A DNA stretch of 64,000 nt from Acidimicrobiales bacterium (GCA_020629635.1 JAHDCX010000003.1:205480-269479), one strand, 5' to 3'; positions 48,173 through 56,330 are shown, counted from the first letter of the stretch. Numbers and translations: made by a program. The notes: generated by a model from the letters alone, not told the origin.

Positions 48173-48186
48173 TGAACGCTCGTTCA
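48173..48186. promoter_or_regulatory. TetR-type palindromic operator candidate
   Basis: TGAACG-CT-CGTTCA, perfect 6-bp arms with a 2-bp centre. It lies in the 81-bp region between the divergent HpcH aldolase (start 48122) and oxygenase (start 48204) genes, 17 bp upstream of the oxygenase ATG. The form resembles operators of TetR-family repressors; no regulator gene is adjacent. Confidence 0.45.
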
Positions 48187-48203
48187 GTCGCTGGGGGTTC
48201 TCC

Positions 48204-49319
48204 ATGACCGATGTCCTCACACTTCATGCGATCGAGGGTTCCCCTCGGCTTCGCGTCGACGGAGGCGGACGCAGCCAGGTCCTGCATCCGCATTGGCTCC
48301 GCGAACGGACCGAAGAGGCCGACGCGATCGACCAGGGCAACAAACAGCGCCTCTTCGCGCCCGCCGAGCTGGCCCCCGACCTGCATCCGACGGAGCTCCG
48401 GCCCGAACCCGGAGCGACCGTCGTCGTCTGGAGCGACGGGCACACCCAATCGGTCGACCACGCCATGCTCGCCCGCGATCTCGGTTGGGCGATCGATCCG
48501 AGCGACCCCCCACGTCGCCGCTCGTGGGTGGGACAGCTCGATCCGTTCCCCCGCTTCGAGATGCCAGACGCCACCGACGACGCCGCCATGCGCACTGTGC
48601 TCGAAGCCTTCTGGACGTTCGGTTTCGCCATCCTGACCGACACGGCGACCGAGCCGGGCTCGCTCGACTCGATTGCGTCACAGTTCGGCGAGATCCGTGA
48701 CACCAACTTCGGGCGACTGTTCGACGTGTTCACCAAGCCCGATCCGGTCGATCTCGCCTACACACCAATCGAGTTGAAGGCCCACACCGACAATCCCTAC
48801 CGGGCGCCCGTACCGGGCATTCAGTTCTTGCACTGCCTCGTCAACGACTCCTCTGGTGGCGAGTCGACGCTCGTCGACGGCCTCGCGGCCTACGAAGAAC
48901 TCGGGCAGATCGATCCGGAGGGTCGGGCGGTCCTTGCGGGCACACCGGTCACCTTCCGCTACGAGTTCGGGACCGAACGCATGCAGGCTCGGGCGTCGAT
49001 CTTCGAGACCGACGCGGCTGGCGAGTTCGTCGGCATCCGCAATTCCGATCGGCTCGACTTCGTCGATCCGGTCGATGCCGACACGCTCGACGTGTTCTAC
49101 CGAGCCCGCCGAACCCTTCGGGAGTTGCTCGACCAACCCGGACGCCGCGCCCAGTTCTTGCTCGAACCCGGGCACGTCATGATGATGGACAACCGGCGTC
49201 TCCTCCACGGACGAACCGCGTACTCCCTGACGGAGGGGCATCGCCACCTCCAGGGCTGCTACATCGATCACGACGGCCCGGATCAGGGCTGGCGGGCGAT
49301 CGCCGCACGCGCGTCGTAG
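48204..49319 (+). CDS. Gamma-butyrobetaine-hydroxylase-type 2-oxoglutarate/Fe(II) oxygenase
   Basis: 371 residues from the ATG at 48204. An N-terminal DUF971-like domain (about 1-90; 'LRVDGGGRSQVLHPHWLRERTEEADAID') precedes a TauD-type catalytic domain. Iron ligands are visible as the HxD in 'KAHTDNPYR' and the distal His in 'MDNRRLLHGRTAY', whose Arg is placed to bind 2-oxoglutarate. This domain pair is that of gamma-butyrobetaine and trimethyllysine hydroxylases (carnitine synthesis or degradation), but the bacterial substrate is uncertain. An upstream in-frame GTG at 48141 is less likely because the operator-like palindrome lies between. Confidence 0.85.
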   Translation: MTDVLTLHAIEGSPRLRVDGGGRSQVLHPHWLRERTEEADAIDQGNKQRLFAPAELAPDLHPTELRPEPGATVVVWSDGHTQSVDHAMLARDLGWAIDPSDPPRRRSWVGQLDPFPRFEMPDATDDAAMRTVLEAFWTFGFAILTDTATEPGSLDSIASQFGEIRDTNFGRLFDVFTKPDPVDLAYTPIELKAHTDNPYRAPVPGIQFLHCLVNDSSGGESTLVDGLAAYEELGQIDPEGRAVLAGTPVTFRYEFGTERMQARASIFETDAAGEFVGIRNSDRLDFVDPVDADTLDVFYRARRTLRELLDQPGRRAQFLLEPGHVMMMDNRRLLHGRTAYSLTEGHRHLQGCYIDHDGPDQGWRAIAARAS

Positions 49320-49357
49320 ATCGACCTGTCCGTGCGCCTCCGTGACATCATCGATGC

Positions 49358-49915
49358 ATGACGAAGGGGCGGACGGTGGCGGCCGCAGCAGTCCTCGTTG
49401 CGGGACTGCTCGGCGCGCTCATCTGGTCGGGCTACCCGCGTGGCGTCGGCCCCGGCTGGGTCAGCAACAACGGGTGGCAGCTTGACGCCATGAGCATCGA
49501 CGGCACCACTCTCACGGTCTCGACGAACTTTGGGGGCGTGGCGTCGGGGTGTACGCGGTTCGAGGAGTGGACGTGGAGCGAGTCGGACGATCGGGTCGAC
49601 ATCGAAGCGAGACTCTGGCAAGCGATCGCTCCCCAAGCCTGCACCAGCGATGGCGCGTTCGAGTCGTTGACCATCCAGCTCGAACAACCGCTCGGCAATC
49701 GTGACCTGACTGGTTGCGGAGAACCAGAGTGTCTCCCGACGGTCGCCCGTGCAGGACTGTTCGTGATCAACTCATTCGACGCCAACGATCAAGGGGTGCG
49801 GCGATCGTGTCCGCACCGAGCGGTGGTGCCGTTCTCGTCCACCTCTCGCCCGACGGATCCCGACAGATCCCGGATCTCGATGCGACCCATGGGACGCCGA
49901 GCCGGGTTCGGCTGA
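49358..49915 (+). CDS. N-terminal part of a membrane-anchored PQQ-propeller protein (frameshifted)
   Basis: 185 residues as read. Residues 1-24 are a membrane anchor or signal. An external domain follows with paired cysteines ('ASGCTRFEEW', 'QACTSDG', 'GCGEPEC'). Up to about residue 147 ('ARAGLFVINSFDANDQG') the composition is normal. After that the frame reads as Arg/Ser/Pro-rich shadow to its stop, while sensible sequence continues in the neighbouring frame ('AAIVSAPSGGAVLVHLSPDG'). One base appears to be missing in a G-run near 49796. With it restored, this and the next entry would be one protein of about 460 residues. Confidence 0.7.
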   Translation: MTKGRTVAAAAVLVAGLLGALIWSGYPRGVGPGWVSNNGWQLDAMSIDGTTLTVSTNFGGVASGCTRFEEWTWSESDDRVDIEARLWQAIAPQACTSDGAFESLTIQLEQPLGNRDLTGCGEPECLPTVARAGLFVINSFDANDQGVRRSCPHRAVVPFSSTSRPTDPDRSRISMRPMGRRAGFG

Positions 49916-50739
49916 CCAACGAGGTCGGCGTCGTGCAGTTCGATCGAAGCGTCGTCGCGACCGACCCGTCACTCGAAAGCGAATGGTGGGAGACGGAGGG
50001 GTTCGTCGTGGGCGTCGATCACGATCACGTGTACCTCTGTGCGCCTGCATCCGGCGGCGAAGCCGAAGAGGAGACCGGGTCGATCGCAGCCCTCGCCCCA
50101 GACACCGGCGTGCGTGCCTGGACGGCCGACGGCCCGTGCACCCAACCGGTCCGGCACGGCGAGCTGCTCACGTTCGTCACCCACGACCCCGCAGTCGACG
50201 GCGGCCATCTCGTCTTCACCCTCGATGCGTCGAGCGGCGCCGAGCGTTCGAGGCGCGTCCTCGACGATGGCATCGACGACAGCGTCATCGGAATCGACGC
50301 TGTCGTTGCCCTCGGCGATCAGACGGTCGCCACGGGCGTCCAGTCCGATGTGATCGTGTTCGACAGCCAGGGTGCCGAAGCCGCTCGGTACCCGTGGCGA
50401 ACCGGAACGCCGCTCGCGGGCATCGCCGACGTCCTCTTCATCGACCAGGCTCCTGGTCTCCTCGCCCTCGACGTGGACCGCCAGGCCGACATCTGGTCGA
50501 CGGACAGCGCGAGCGCTCTGGCCATCGACGACGCCGTGTTCGAGCTCAACGCGGCCGACGGCGTTGTCGCCCGGCTCGAACCGTCGACGGGCAATGTGCT
50601 GTGGCAGGCCGAGGTTGGCCTCACGAATTCGTTCCGCGCCGCGGTCAGCGACGATGTGGTCTACGTGGCAACCAATCTCGCCGTCATCGCGATCGACGTC
50701 GGAAGCGGTGACGTCCTGTGGGTGGAGCCGCTCGGCTGA
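49807..50739 (+). CDS. PQQ-like beta-propeller domain, C-terminal part of the frameshifted gene
   Basis: 310 residues if started at the GTG at 49807. Several PQQ/WD-like blades are visible ('VVGVDHDHVYLCAP ... SIAALAPDTGVRAWTADG', 'GVVARLEPSTGNVLWQAEVG', 'VVYVATNLAVIAIDVGSGDVLWVEPLG'). These form an extracytoplasmic propeller that is generally a scaffold or binding domain. It has no signal peptide of its own, supporting its being the continuation of the preceding reading frame. If the sequence is correct, translation from the internal GTG would leave it in the cytoplasm. Confidence 0.72.
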   Translation: MSAPSGGAVLVHLSPDGSRQIPDLDATHGTPSRVRLTNEVGVVQFDRSVVATDPSLESEWWETEGFVVGVDHDHVYLCAPASGGEAEEETGSIAALAPDTGVRAWTADGPCTQPVRHGELLTFVTHDPAVDGGHLVFTLDASSGAERSRRVLDDGIDDSVIGIDAVVALGDQTVATGVQSDVIVFDSQGAEAARYPWRTGTPLAGIADVLFIDQAPGLLALDVDRQADIWSTDSASALAIDDAVFELNAADGVVARLEPSTGNVLWQAEVGLTNSFRAAVSDDVVYVATNLAVIAIDVGSGDVLWVEPLG

Positions 50740-50749
50740 CGCCCGCCGC

Positions 50750-51238
50750 TCAGGCGGCGATCTGTGTCGGAAACAGCAACGTGACGTCGGCCTGACCGTC
50801 GAGCACGAGATCGCATTCTCCGGGCATCGAGATGACGCGGACGGTGCGGTTCGTGGCCTGGAATCGATCGACGATGTCACGAAATCGAGCTGATCCGCTC
50901 ACGATGACCAACTCGTCAAACGTCCCGGAGCCGTGCTGGGCGAGGAACTGGTCGGCGAGGAGGCAATCGTCGTGGGTGCCGGGTTGTTCGATGACGAGCG
51001 CAGCGCCGGGGAACAGTTCCGATGCCGCCCATGCCAACTCGACCGGCGTGCCGACGAGATAGCGATCTCCCTCTCGGCGCGCCTCGGCCATCGTTTTCAC
51101 GATCACCGATCGTGCGGCGAGTTCTGTGGGTTCGATCGCGCCGACCGCATCGGTGATCAGGCTCGACAAGTCGACGACGACCAACTTCGACGTGGCCGCC
51201 CGCCGACGGTCCACCGGGCGCAGTGCTGGTGTTTCCAT
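50750..51238 (-). CDS. Hypothetical PIN/NYN-like protein
   Basis: 162 residues. 'KLVVVDLSSLITDAVG' near the N-terminus and 'DELVIVSGSARFRDIVDRFQATNRTVRVISMPGECDLVLDGQADVTLLF' have the Asp placement and strand-helix alternation of NYN/PIN nuclease folds, with 'GTHDDCLLADQFLAQH' in the middle. The assignment is tentative. It is divergent from the first amt gene, and its start codon overlaps a further GTTTC-N6-GTTCC sequence (51231-51246). Confidence 0.55.
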   Translation of the reverse strand: METPALRPVDRRRAATSKLVVVDLSSLITDAVGAIEPTELAARSVIVKTMAEARREGDRYLVGTPVELAWAASELFPGAALVIEQPGTHDDCLLADQFLAQHGSGTFDELVIVSGSARFRDIVDRFQATNRTVRVISMPGECDLVLDGQADVTLLFPTQIAA

Positions 51239-51291
51239 GGGGTTCCATCGGCCAAAACACTGACGATTCGATGGCGGGAGTCGCCGGATTT

Positions 51292-51349
51292 GTGTCGGGG
51301 GTGTTTCGTCGTGTGTCGGGCGTGTTTCGGGAAGTTTCTTCCGCGTTTC
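51292..51349. promoter_or_regulatory. Array of six GTGTC/GTTTC direct repeats upstream of amt
   Basis: Pentamers begin at 51292 (GTGTC), 51303 (GTTTC), 51313 (GTGTC), 51324 (GTTTC), 51334 (GTTTC) and 51345 (GTTTC), i.e. 11-10-11-10-11 bp apart, in phase with the DNA helix. Part of this is an 18-bp near-exact repeat (51291-51308 and 51312-51329). The array ends 142 bp before the amt ATG. Helically phased tandem repeats are the binding mode of OmpR-family regulators, and the complement GAAAC matches the GlnR-box half-site, so nitrogen control by a GlnR-like protein is a reasonable inference. Confidence 0.6.
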
Positions 51350-51490
51350 GCAGTGGTGAACGTCGCCCGCGGGACTTCAACACCGGGAATCGGCCGCGCC
51401 ATCGTCATGTCCAGGCGCCTCAATGCTGCGGCGCCACCCAACATCGACCCGGTGACGGACTGGGTCCACTTTGCTCGTAGGAGGGCAGGA

Positions 51491-52903
51491 ATGAAACGGA
51501 AGCTTCTGGGTGGTGCAGCGGTCACGCTCGCCGCACTTGCGATCACGGAACCGGCTGCAGCGCAGTCGATCGCCGACATCGAGCGCGGGACCGCAGAAGG
51601 CAACGACCTTCTGAACATGGTCGTGCTCGACAACATCTTCATCTTCTTCGCGGGCGTGCTCGTCCTGTTCATGCAGGCCGGCTTCGCCATGGTCGAAGCG
51701 GGCTTCACCGAGGCGAAGAACTCGGCGAACATCATGATGAAGAACATCATGGACGCCTGCGTGGGCATGTTGTTCTTCGGCCTCATCGGCTGGAACATCG
51801 CCTACTCTGGTGCGAGCTTCTTCGGCATCGCCGAGGGCCCCTTCGCCGGAATCTTCGGCGTCGCCGGCATGAGCGACCTCAACCCCGCCGACGTTGCGGA
51901 CTACCCGTTGGCCGTGCCGGTCGACTGGTTCTTCCAGGCGGCCTTCGCTGCGGCAGCGGCGACCATCGTGTCGGGCGCCGTCGCCGGCCGTACCCAGTTC
52001 AAGGGCTACCTCCTCTACTCGATCGTGATCACCGCCGTGATCTACCCGGTCGTCGTCAACTGGCAGTGGGGCGGCGGATGGCTGTCCGAGATGGGCTTCG
52101 TCGACTTCGCTGGCTCAGGTCTCGTCCACATGACCGGCGGTGTCGCCGCACTCATGGGTGCGATCGTCATCGGTCCTCGCATCGGCAAGTTCGGTCCCGA
52201 CGGCAAGCCCCGCACGATCAATGGCCACAGCATCCCGCTCGCCATGCTCGGTGTGTTCATCCTCTTCATCGGTTGGTTCGGCTTCAACCCCGGCTCCGAG
52301 CTCCAGGCAGACATGGCCGTCCCGTACGTGGCCGTCCTCACCGCCTTCGCCGCCGCAAGCGGTGGCTTCGCAGCGATGTTCACCTCGTGGGCCGTCATGG
52401 GTAAGCCTGACGTCGGCATGGCCGGCAACGGCATGCTCGCGGGCCTCGTCGCCATCTGCTCGGGCATCGGCAACTTCAACAGCGTCTGGACGCTTGTGAC
52501 CGGCGCCATCGCTGGCGTCATCGTCGTCTTCTCGATCCGTGCGGTCGAGTCGGCCAAGATCGACGACCCCGTCGGAGCCTTCTCGGTGCACGGCGTGTGC
52601 GGCTTCTGGGGCCTCGTGGCCACGGGCCTGTTCGCCACGACGTCCTCGCCGGTCGACAACTCGGGCGGCGGCCTCCTCACCGACGGAAGCGCCAGCCTCC
52701 TCATCGATCAGGTCGTCGGCGGCGTGGCGATCTTCGTCTTCGTGGCCATCGCGTCGGGTGCACTCTTCGCCGGGCTCAAGGCCGCTGGCCTCCTCCGGGT
52801 GTCCGAGGAAGAAGAGCTTGCCGGCCTCGACCTGTCCGAGCACGGTGCACCGGGCTACGACATGGGCATCGAGCAGACGGCATCGACCACGGTGCTCAGC
52901 TGA
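51491..52903 (+). CDS. amt: Ammonium transporter Amt (first copy)
   Basis: 470 residues. The ATG at 51491 has AGGAGG eight bases upstream and gives a cleavable signal peptide (AAAQSIAD, about residue 25). An 11-helix Amt core follows: 'GFAMVEAGFTEAKNSANIMMKN', the first pore histidine in 'HMTGGVAALMGAIVIGPRIG', 'GWFGFNPGSEL' and the second pore histidine in 'SVHGVCGFWG'. The C-terminal tail 'RVSEEEELAGLDLSEHG' is the regulatory segment of Amt proteins. It imports ammonium. No glnK is adjacent, unlike many amt loci. The gene is followed by two hairpins and then a second, diverged amt. Confidence 0.95.
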   Translation: MKRKLLGGAAVTLAALAITEPAAAQSIADIERGTAEGNDLLNMVVLDNIFIFFAGVLVLFMQAGFAMVEAGFTEAKNSANIMMKNIMDACVGMLFFGLIGWNIAYSGASFFGIAEGPFAGIFGVAGMSDLNPADVADYPLAVPVDWFFQAAFAAAAATIVSGAVAGRTQFKGYLLYSIVITAVIYPVVVNWQWGGGWLSEMGFVDFAGSGLVHMTGGVAALMGAIVIGPRIGKFGPDGKPRTINGHSIPLAMLGVFILFIGWFGFNPGSELQADMAVPYVAVLTAFAAASGGFAAMFTSWAVMGKPDVGMAGNGMLAGLVAICSGIGNFNSVWTLVTGAIAGVIVVFSIRAVESAKIDDPVGAFSVHGVCGFWGLVATGLFATTSSPVDNSGGGLLTDGSASLLIDQVVGGVAIFVFVAIASGALFAGLKAAGLLRVSEEEELAGLDLSEHGAPGYDMGIEQTASTTVLS

Positions 52904-52932
52904 TCACCAACTGAATCCGGCTCCGGCCGGCA

Positions 52933-52980
52933 GGGGTGGAGACGGGAGCGACTCCCACAACAGCTTCCCGTCTCCACCCC
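52933..52980. terminator. 15-bp perfect hairpin after amt
   Basis: Arms ggggtggagacggga (52933-52947) and the exact complement (52966-52980) with an 18-base loop, 30 bp after the first amt stop. No T-run follows, so it may act as a 3' stabilising structure together with the hairpin directly downstream. Confidence 0.7.
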
Positions 52981-52995
52981 GAACAAACCCAAACG

Positions 52996-53040
52996 GAAAT
53001 GCCGAGTGCTGTCATCCGGGCACTCGGCATTTCTCGTTTT
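52996..53040 (+). terminator. Rho-independent terminator after amt
   Basis: 14-bp perfect stem: gaaatgccgagtgc (52996-53009) pairs with 53020-53033, 10-base loop, followed by a T-rich tract (tcgtttt). This is the clearest intrinsic terminator in the window. It separates the two amt genes into independent transcripts. Confidence 0.9.
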
Positions 53041-53084
53041 GTAAACAGCAGATGAACACGCACGCCCCGGATCGGCAAACCGGT

Positions 53085-53108
53085 GACCGCACATGATTCG
53101 GTGCGGTC
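53085..53108. promoter_or_regulatory. 8-bp inverted repeat upstream of second amt
   Basis: GACCGCAC at 53085-53092 and its complement GTGCGGTC at 53101-53108 with an 8-bp spacer, 40 bp before the ATG. The position suits an operator of a dimeric regulator. It is different from the GTTTC array of the first amt gene. Regulator unknown. Confidence 0.35.
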
Positions 53109-53147
53109 TGACAATTTGACCAACCTCGACCAAAGGAGTGGGAGCCG

Positions 53148-54332
53148 ATGGAGGGTGGAGATATCGCGTGGATGCTGATCAGCATCGCGCTCGTCGTGTT
53201 CATGGTGCCGGGACTGGCGCTGTTCTACGGCGGAATGGTGCGGGCGAAGAACGTCGGCAACATGTTGATGATGAACATGGCGAGCATCGCCATCGTGCCG
53301 ATCCTGTGGGTGCTGTTCACCTACTCGCTCGGCAACGAGGGTGACGGACCACTGCTGGGTGGCCTCGACAAGGTGGGCCTCGACGGCATGGAAGGCACCG
53401 ACCTCATCGGCGTTGCCTTCTTGATGACGTTCGCCGCGATCACCCCAGCACTGATCTCGGGCGCAGTGGCCGACCGGATGAAGTTCTCGTCGTGGTGTGC
53501 GTTCCTGACGCTGTGGTCGATCGTCGTCTACACACCGGTGACCTACTGGGTGTACACGGGTTGGCATCACGCCGATCTCAGCCCGGCAGCGCTCGACTTC
53601 GCCGGCGGAACCGCGATCCACATCAACGCCGGCGTGGCGGCGCTCGCCGTGGCGCTCGTGCTCGGACCGCGTACCGGTCTCGGCAAGGACGACATGTCGC
53701 CGCACAACCTCTCGCTGCTGTTGATCGGCACCGGGATCTTGTGGTTCGGCTGGTTCGGCTTCAACGGTGGCTCGGCGCTCGCCGCCAACGGTCAGGCCGC
53801 TCAGGCGGTCATCAACACCTTCGTCGCCGGCTCCGCGGGCATGGTCGGATGGGTCGGCATCGAGTGGTTGCGCGACGGCAAGGCGACCATTCTGGGCACC
53901 GCCTCGGGGCTGGTGGCCGGTCTCGTGGCGATCACGCCAGCGGCAGGATTCGTGTCGACGCTCAGCTCGATCGTGTTCGGGCTCGTCGCCGGTGTCGCGT
54001 GCTACTTCGCCATCAAGCTGAAGGATCGGCTCGGCTACGACGACTCACTCGACGTGGTCGGCATCCATGGTGTCGGCGGCATCGCTGGTGGCCTGTTGCT
54101 CGGCCTGTTCGCCCAGGAGCACGTGGGTGGCCAGGACGGGTTGTTGTTCGGTGAGCCCGGATTCCTCGTCAGCCAGATCATCGCCATGGGGTCCGTCATC
54201 ATCTTCTCGTTCGTGGCGACCTATGCGATCGCCAAGGTGCTCGACGGCGTAATGGGACTCCGGGTGAGCGAAGCGGAAGAATTCGAAGGCCTGGATGCCA
54301 GCATCCACGGCGAGGCCGTCTACACGGACTGA
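53148..54332 (+). CDS. amt: Ammonium transporter Amt (second copy)
   Basis: 394 residues with 11 predicted membrane helices and a good ribosome-binding site (AAAGGAG before the ATG). The start 'IAWMLISIALVVFMVPGLALFYGGMVRAKNV' is the typical N-terminal helix without a signal peptide. The twin pore histidines are in 'AIHINAGVAALAVALVLGPR' and 'VVGIHGVGGIAGG'. It is clearly diverged from the first copy (shorter loops, different N-terminus), so it is not a recent duplicate. It probably differs in affinity or regulation and is separately transcribed. Confidence 0.95.
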   Translation: MEGGDIAWMLISIALVVFMVPGLALFYGGMVRAKNVGNMLMMNMASIAIVPILWVLFTYSLGNEGDGPLLGGLDKVGLDGMEGTDLIGVAFLMTFAAITPALISGAVADRMKFSSWCAFLTLWSIVVYTPVTYWVYTGWHHADLSPAALDFAGGTAIHINAGVAALAVALVLGPRTGLGKDDMSPHNLSLLLIGTGILWFGWFGFNGGSALAANGQAAQAVINTFVAGSAGMVGWVGIEWLRDGKATILGTASGLVAGLVAITPAAGFVSTLSSIVFGLVAGVACYFAIKLKDRLGYDDSLDVVGIHGVGGIAGGLLLGLFAQEHVGGQDGLLFGEPGFLVSQIIAMGSVIIFSFVATYAIAKVLDGVMGLRVSEAEEFEGLDASIHGEAVYTD

Positions 54333-54367
54333 TCGAATGGGCGGTCGACCTCGGTCGGCCGCCCCGA

Positions 54368-56044
54368 TCAACTCCCGTGGTGGCGGACGGCGCGACCCTG
54401 GGCGTAGAAGCCGGAGCGGTCGAGCTTGCGATCGAGCCGCTTCAGGAGCCAGAGGTCGCGTTCGGTGTCGACCCCGGTGTGGATGACGTCGAAGCCGACG
54501 ACGTCGGCGGCGGCGTACACCGCACGACACACCGCTTCTGCCGCGCGACCGTCTTCGCCGCTCAACAGGTTCTGGTGCAACTTCACACCGTCGAAGGGGA
54601 AGGCGTGGAGCGTTCGGAACGAGCCGAGGTGCACGCCGAAGTCGTCCAACACCACGGAGGCGCCAGCCTCGCGCAGCGACTGAAGGCTTGCGGCCACGTC
54701 GGGGCCTCCGGCGCCGACGGCGCCTTCGCTGACCTCGACCATCAACTGCCCGGCGTCGCCTGATTCACGAAGCAGATCGACCACCCAGGCGGTGGCGTGT
54801 GGATCGCGCAGCGTCGACCCCGAGATGTTGAGCGAGGTGCGCAGACCGCTTCGTGCCTCGCGGCGCTCGTACTCGGCATGGCTGAGCGCAAACCGGATGA
54901 GCGCCCGTTCGATCTCGCCGGAACGACCGATGCGTTCGGCCGCTTCGAGGAACTCGTGTGACTCGACGAGCCCTCGTTCGGGGTGCATCCAGCGCACCCT
55001 GGCCTCGGCAGCGACGACGTCGCCGCTCGGCAGCGCCACGATGGGCTCGAGGCCAGTGTTGAGTCGGTTGTTCTCGAGCGCTGACTGGAGCTGTTCGATG
55101 AGGCGGCGCTTGGCAACGACGCCCTCCTCGAGTGCCTTGTCGTAGCTCGCACGACCTCCGTTTCCGCGTTCCTTTGCGGCCTGGAGCGCGGTGGATGCGT
55201 TGGCGAGGAGCGCCCGAGTGTTCTCGGCGTGGGTTCGTTCGGCGATGCCCGCGGATGCGGTGATCGTGAGTTCGGTCGAGTCGAAGTGGAACGGCGCGTT
55301 GATCCGCTGCTGGAGACGTGCAGCAACGTGGTCGGCCACGTCGAGGGTCATGCCCGGCAGGTAGATGGCGAACTGATCACCACCGATTCGGGCGAGCGTG
55401 TCCACGCTCCGAAGTGCACCACCGAGTCGGTGGCGAACCGACTGGAGCACGGTGTCTCCCGCTTCGAAACTGAGCGTGTCGTTGACGACGCCGAGGCCGT
55501 CGATGCCGAGAAAGATGACGGAGGCCACAAGCGCGTTGTTCGAGAACTCCATGTCGAGAAGCGAGAGGAACGAATCCCGGTTGAGGGCGCCGGTGAGGGT
55601 GTCGATGCCGCCCGTCGGGGTCACGAGCGCGACCGGAGTCGGACCCGACCGTCGCTCTCTGGCGACCAGGACGAGATCGAGCAGTGATCCGGCTGCCGCC
55701 ATCGGTTGTTCGATCTCGGCGGCGTCGAAGGGCGCGCCGTTGCGGGCGATCACGAGTACGGCGTTCATCGTCGGAATCCGCAGTCGATGCACCTCGATGG
55801 CATCGCCCTCGGCGAGGGTGAAGGAGGGGCGTTCGGAGTCTGCGATCCGAACCAGGTCGGCTTCTCGTTCGTCGCCGGTGAGGCCGTGGTCCGCGACCAC
55901 TTCGTCGTCTTTGACGAGCCACGCCCGAGACGCACCGACCTGGCCCGAAAGGGCCATCACGATGTCGTCGGCGTTGGACGCTCGGAAGGGTTCGAGTCCG
56001 GCGAGAACACCGGTCCAGTCGTTGGTGACGTGCACGTTCATCAC
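54368..56044 (-). CDS. GGDEF-EAL protein with degenerate active sites
   Basis: 558 residues: an N-terminal GAF-like region (about 1-150), a GGDEF-type domain (about 160-320) and an EAL-type domain (about 330-550). The GGDEF loop reads GGDQF, and the EAL signature reads EARVRW instead of EALVRW. The DDFG motif is present ('VVLDDFGVHLG'), but the later catalytic Lys region is altered (KLHQ) and the final Glu motif is 'IHTGVD'. It probably neither makes nor degrades cyclic-di-GMP and may be a c-di-GMP or protein-binding regulator. No membrane segment. Convergent with the second amt gene. Confidence 0.85.
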   Translation of the reverse strand: MMNVHVTNDWTGVLAGLEPFRASNADDIVMALSGQVGASRAWLVKDDEVVADHGLTGDEREADLVRIADSERPSFTLAEGDAIEVHRLRIPTMNAVLVIARNGAPFDAAEIEQPMAAAGSLLDLVLVARERRSGPTPVALVTPTGGIDTLTGALNRDSFLSLLDMEFSNNALVASVIFLGIDGLGVVNDTLSFEAGDTVLQSVRHRLGGALRSVDTLARIGGDQFAIYLPGMTLDVADHVAARLQQRINAPFHFDSTELTITASAGIAERTHAENTRALLANASTALQAAKERGNGGRASYDKALEEGVVAKRRLIEQLQSALENNRLNTGLEPIVALPSGDVVAAEARVRWMHPERGLVESHEFLEAAERIGRSGEIERALIRFALSHAEYERREARSGLRTSLNISGSTLRDPHATAWVVDLLRESGDAGQLMVEVSEGAVGAGGPDVAASLQSLREAGASVVLDDFGVHLGSFRTLHAFPFDGVKLHQNLLSGEDGRAAEAVCRAVYAAADVVGFDVIHTGVDTERDLWLLKRLDRKLDRSGFYAQGRAVRHHGS

Positions 56045-56138
56045 AACCTGCCATTCGGCACGATGCGGGTGACCCGGAATGGTCCGTTGGGCTTACTTCG
56101 CCGGCCCCACCGCAGGTGGTCGTCGACGGATCGTCAGC

Positions 56139-56330
56139 TCAGCGCTCGAGCAGGATCGCCTGTTTTGGACAGCGAACGGCCGCCTCTTCGACCGCAGCGT
56201 GCAGCGCCGCGGGCGGCTCTGCCTCGATCACGTAGAGCAGATCATCGTCACGGATCTCGAAGACGTCCGGGGCGAGGTCCTCACACATTCCGTTGGACTC
56301 GCAGAGGTTCTCATCGACGGTGACGCGCAC
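56139..56330 (-). CDS. [3Fe-4S]-type ferredoxin
   Basis: 63 residues from the GTG at 56330 (a GTG at 56348 would add six residues). It starts VRVTVDENLCESNGMCEDLAPDVFEI and ends CPKQAILLE. Three cysteines are visible in CxxxxxC...CP, with the central position of the first motif not Cys, which is the pattern of single-cluster 3Fe-4S ferredoxins that feed cytochromes P450. No P450 or reductase gene is adjacent. Confidence 0.85.
   Translation of the reverse strand: MRVTVDENLCESNGMCEDLAPDVFEIRDDDLLYVIEAEPPAALHAAVEEAAVRCPKQAILLER

Noticed and set aside
50933-51490. Upstream extension of the first amt frame by about 186 codons
   Set aside because: The strong ribosome-binding site and signal peptide at 51491 define the start; the extension crosses the repeat array and the divergent gene.
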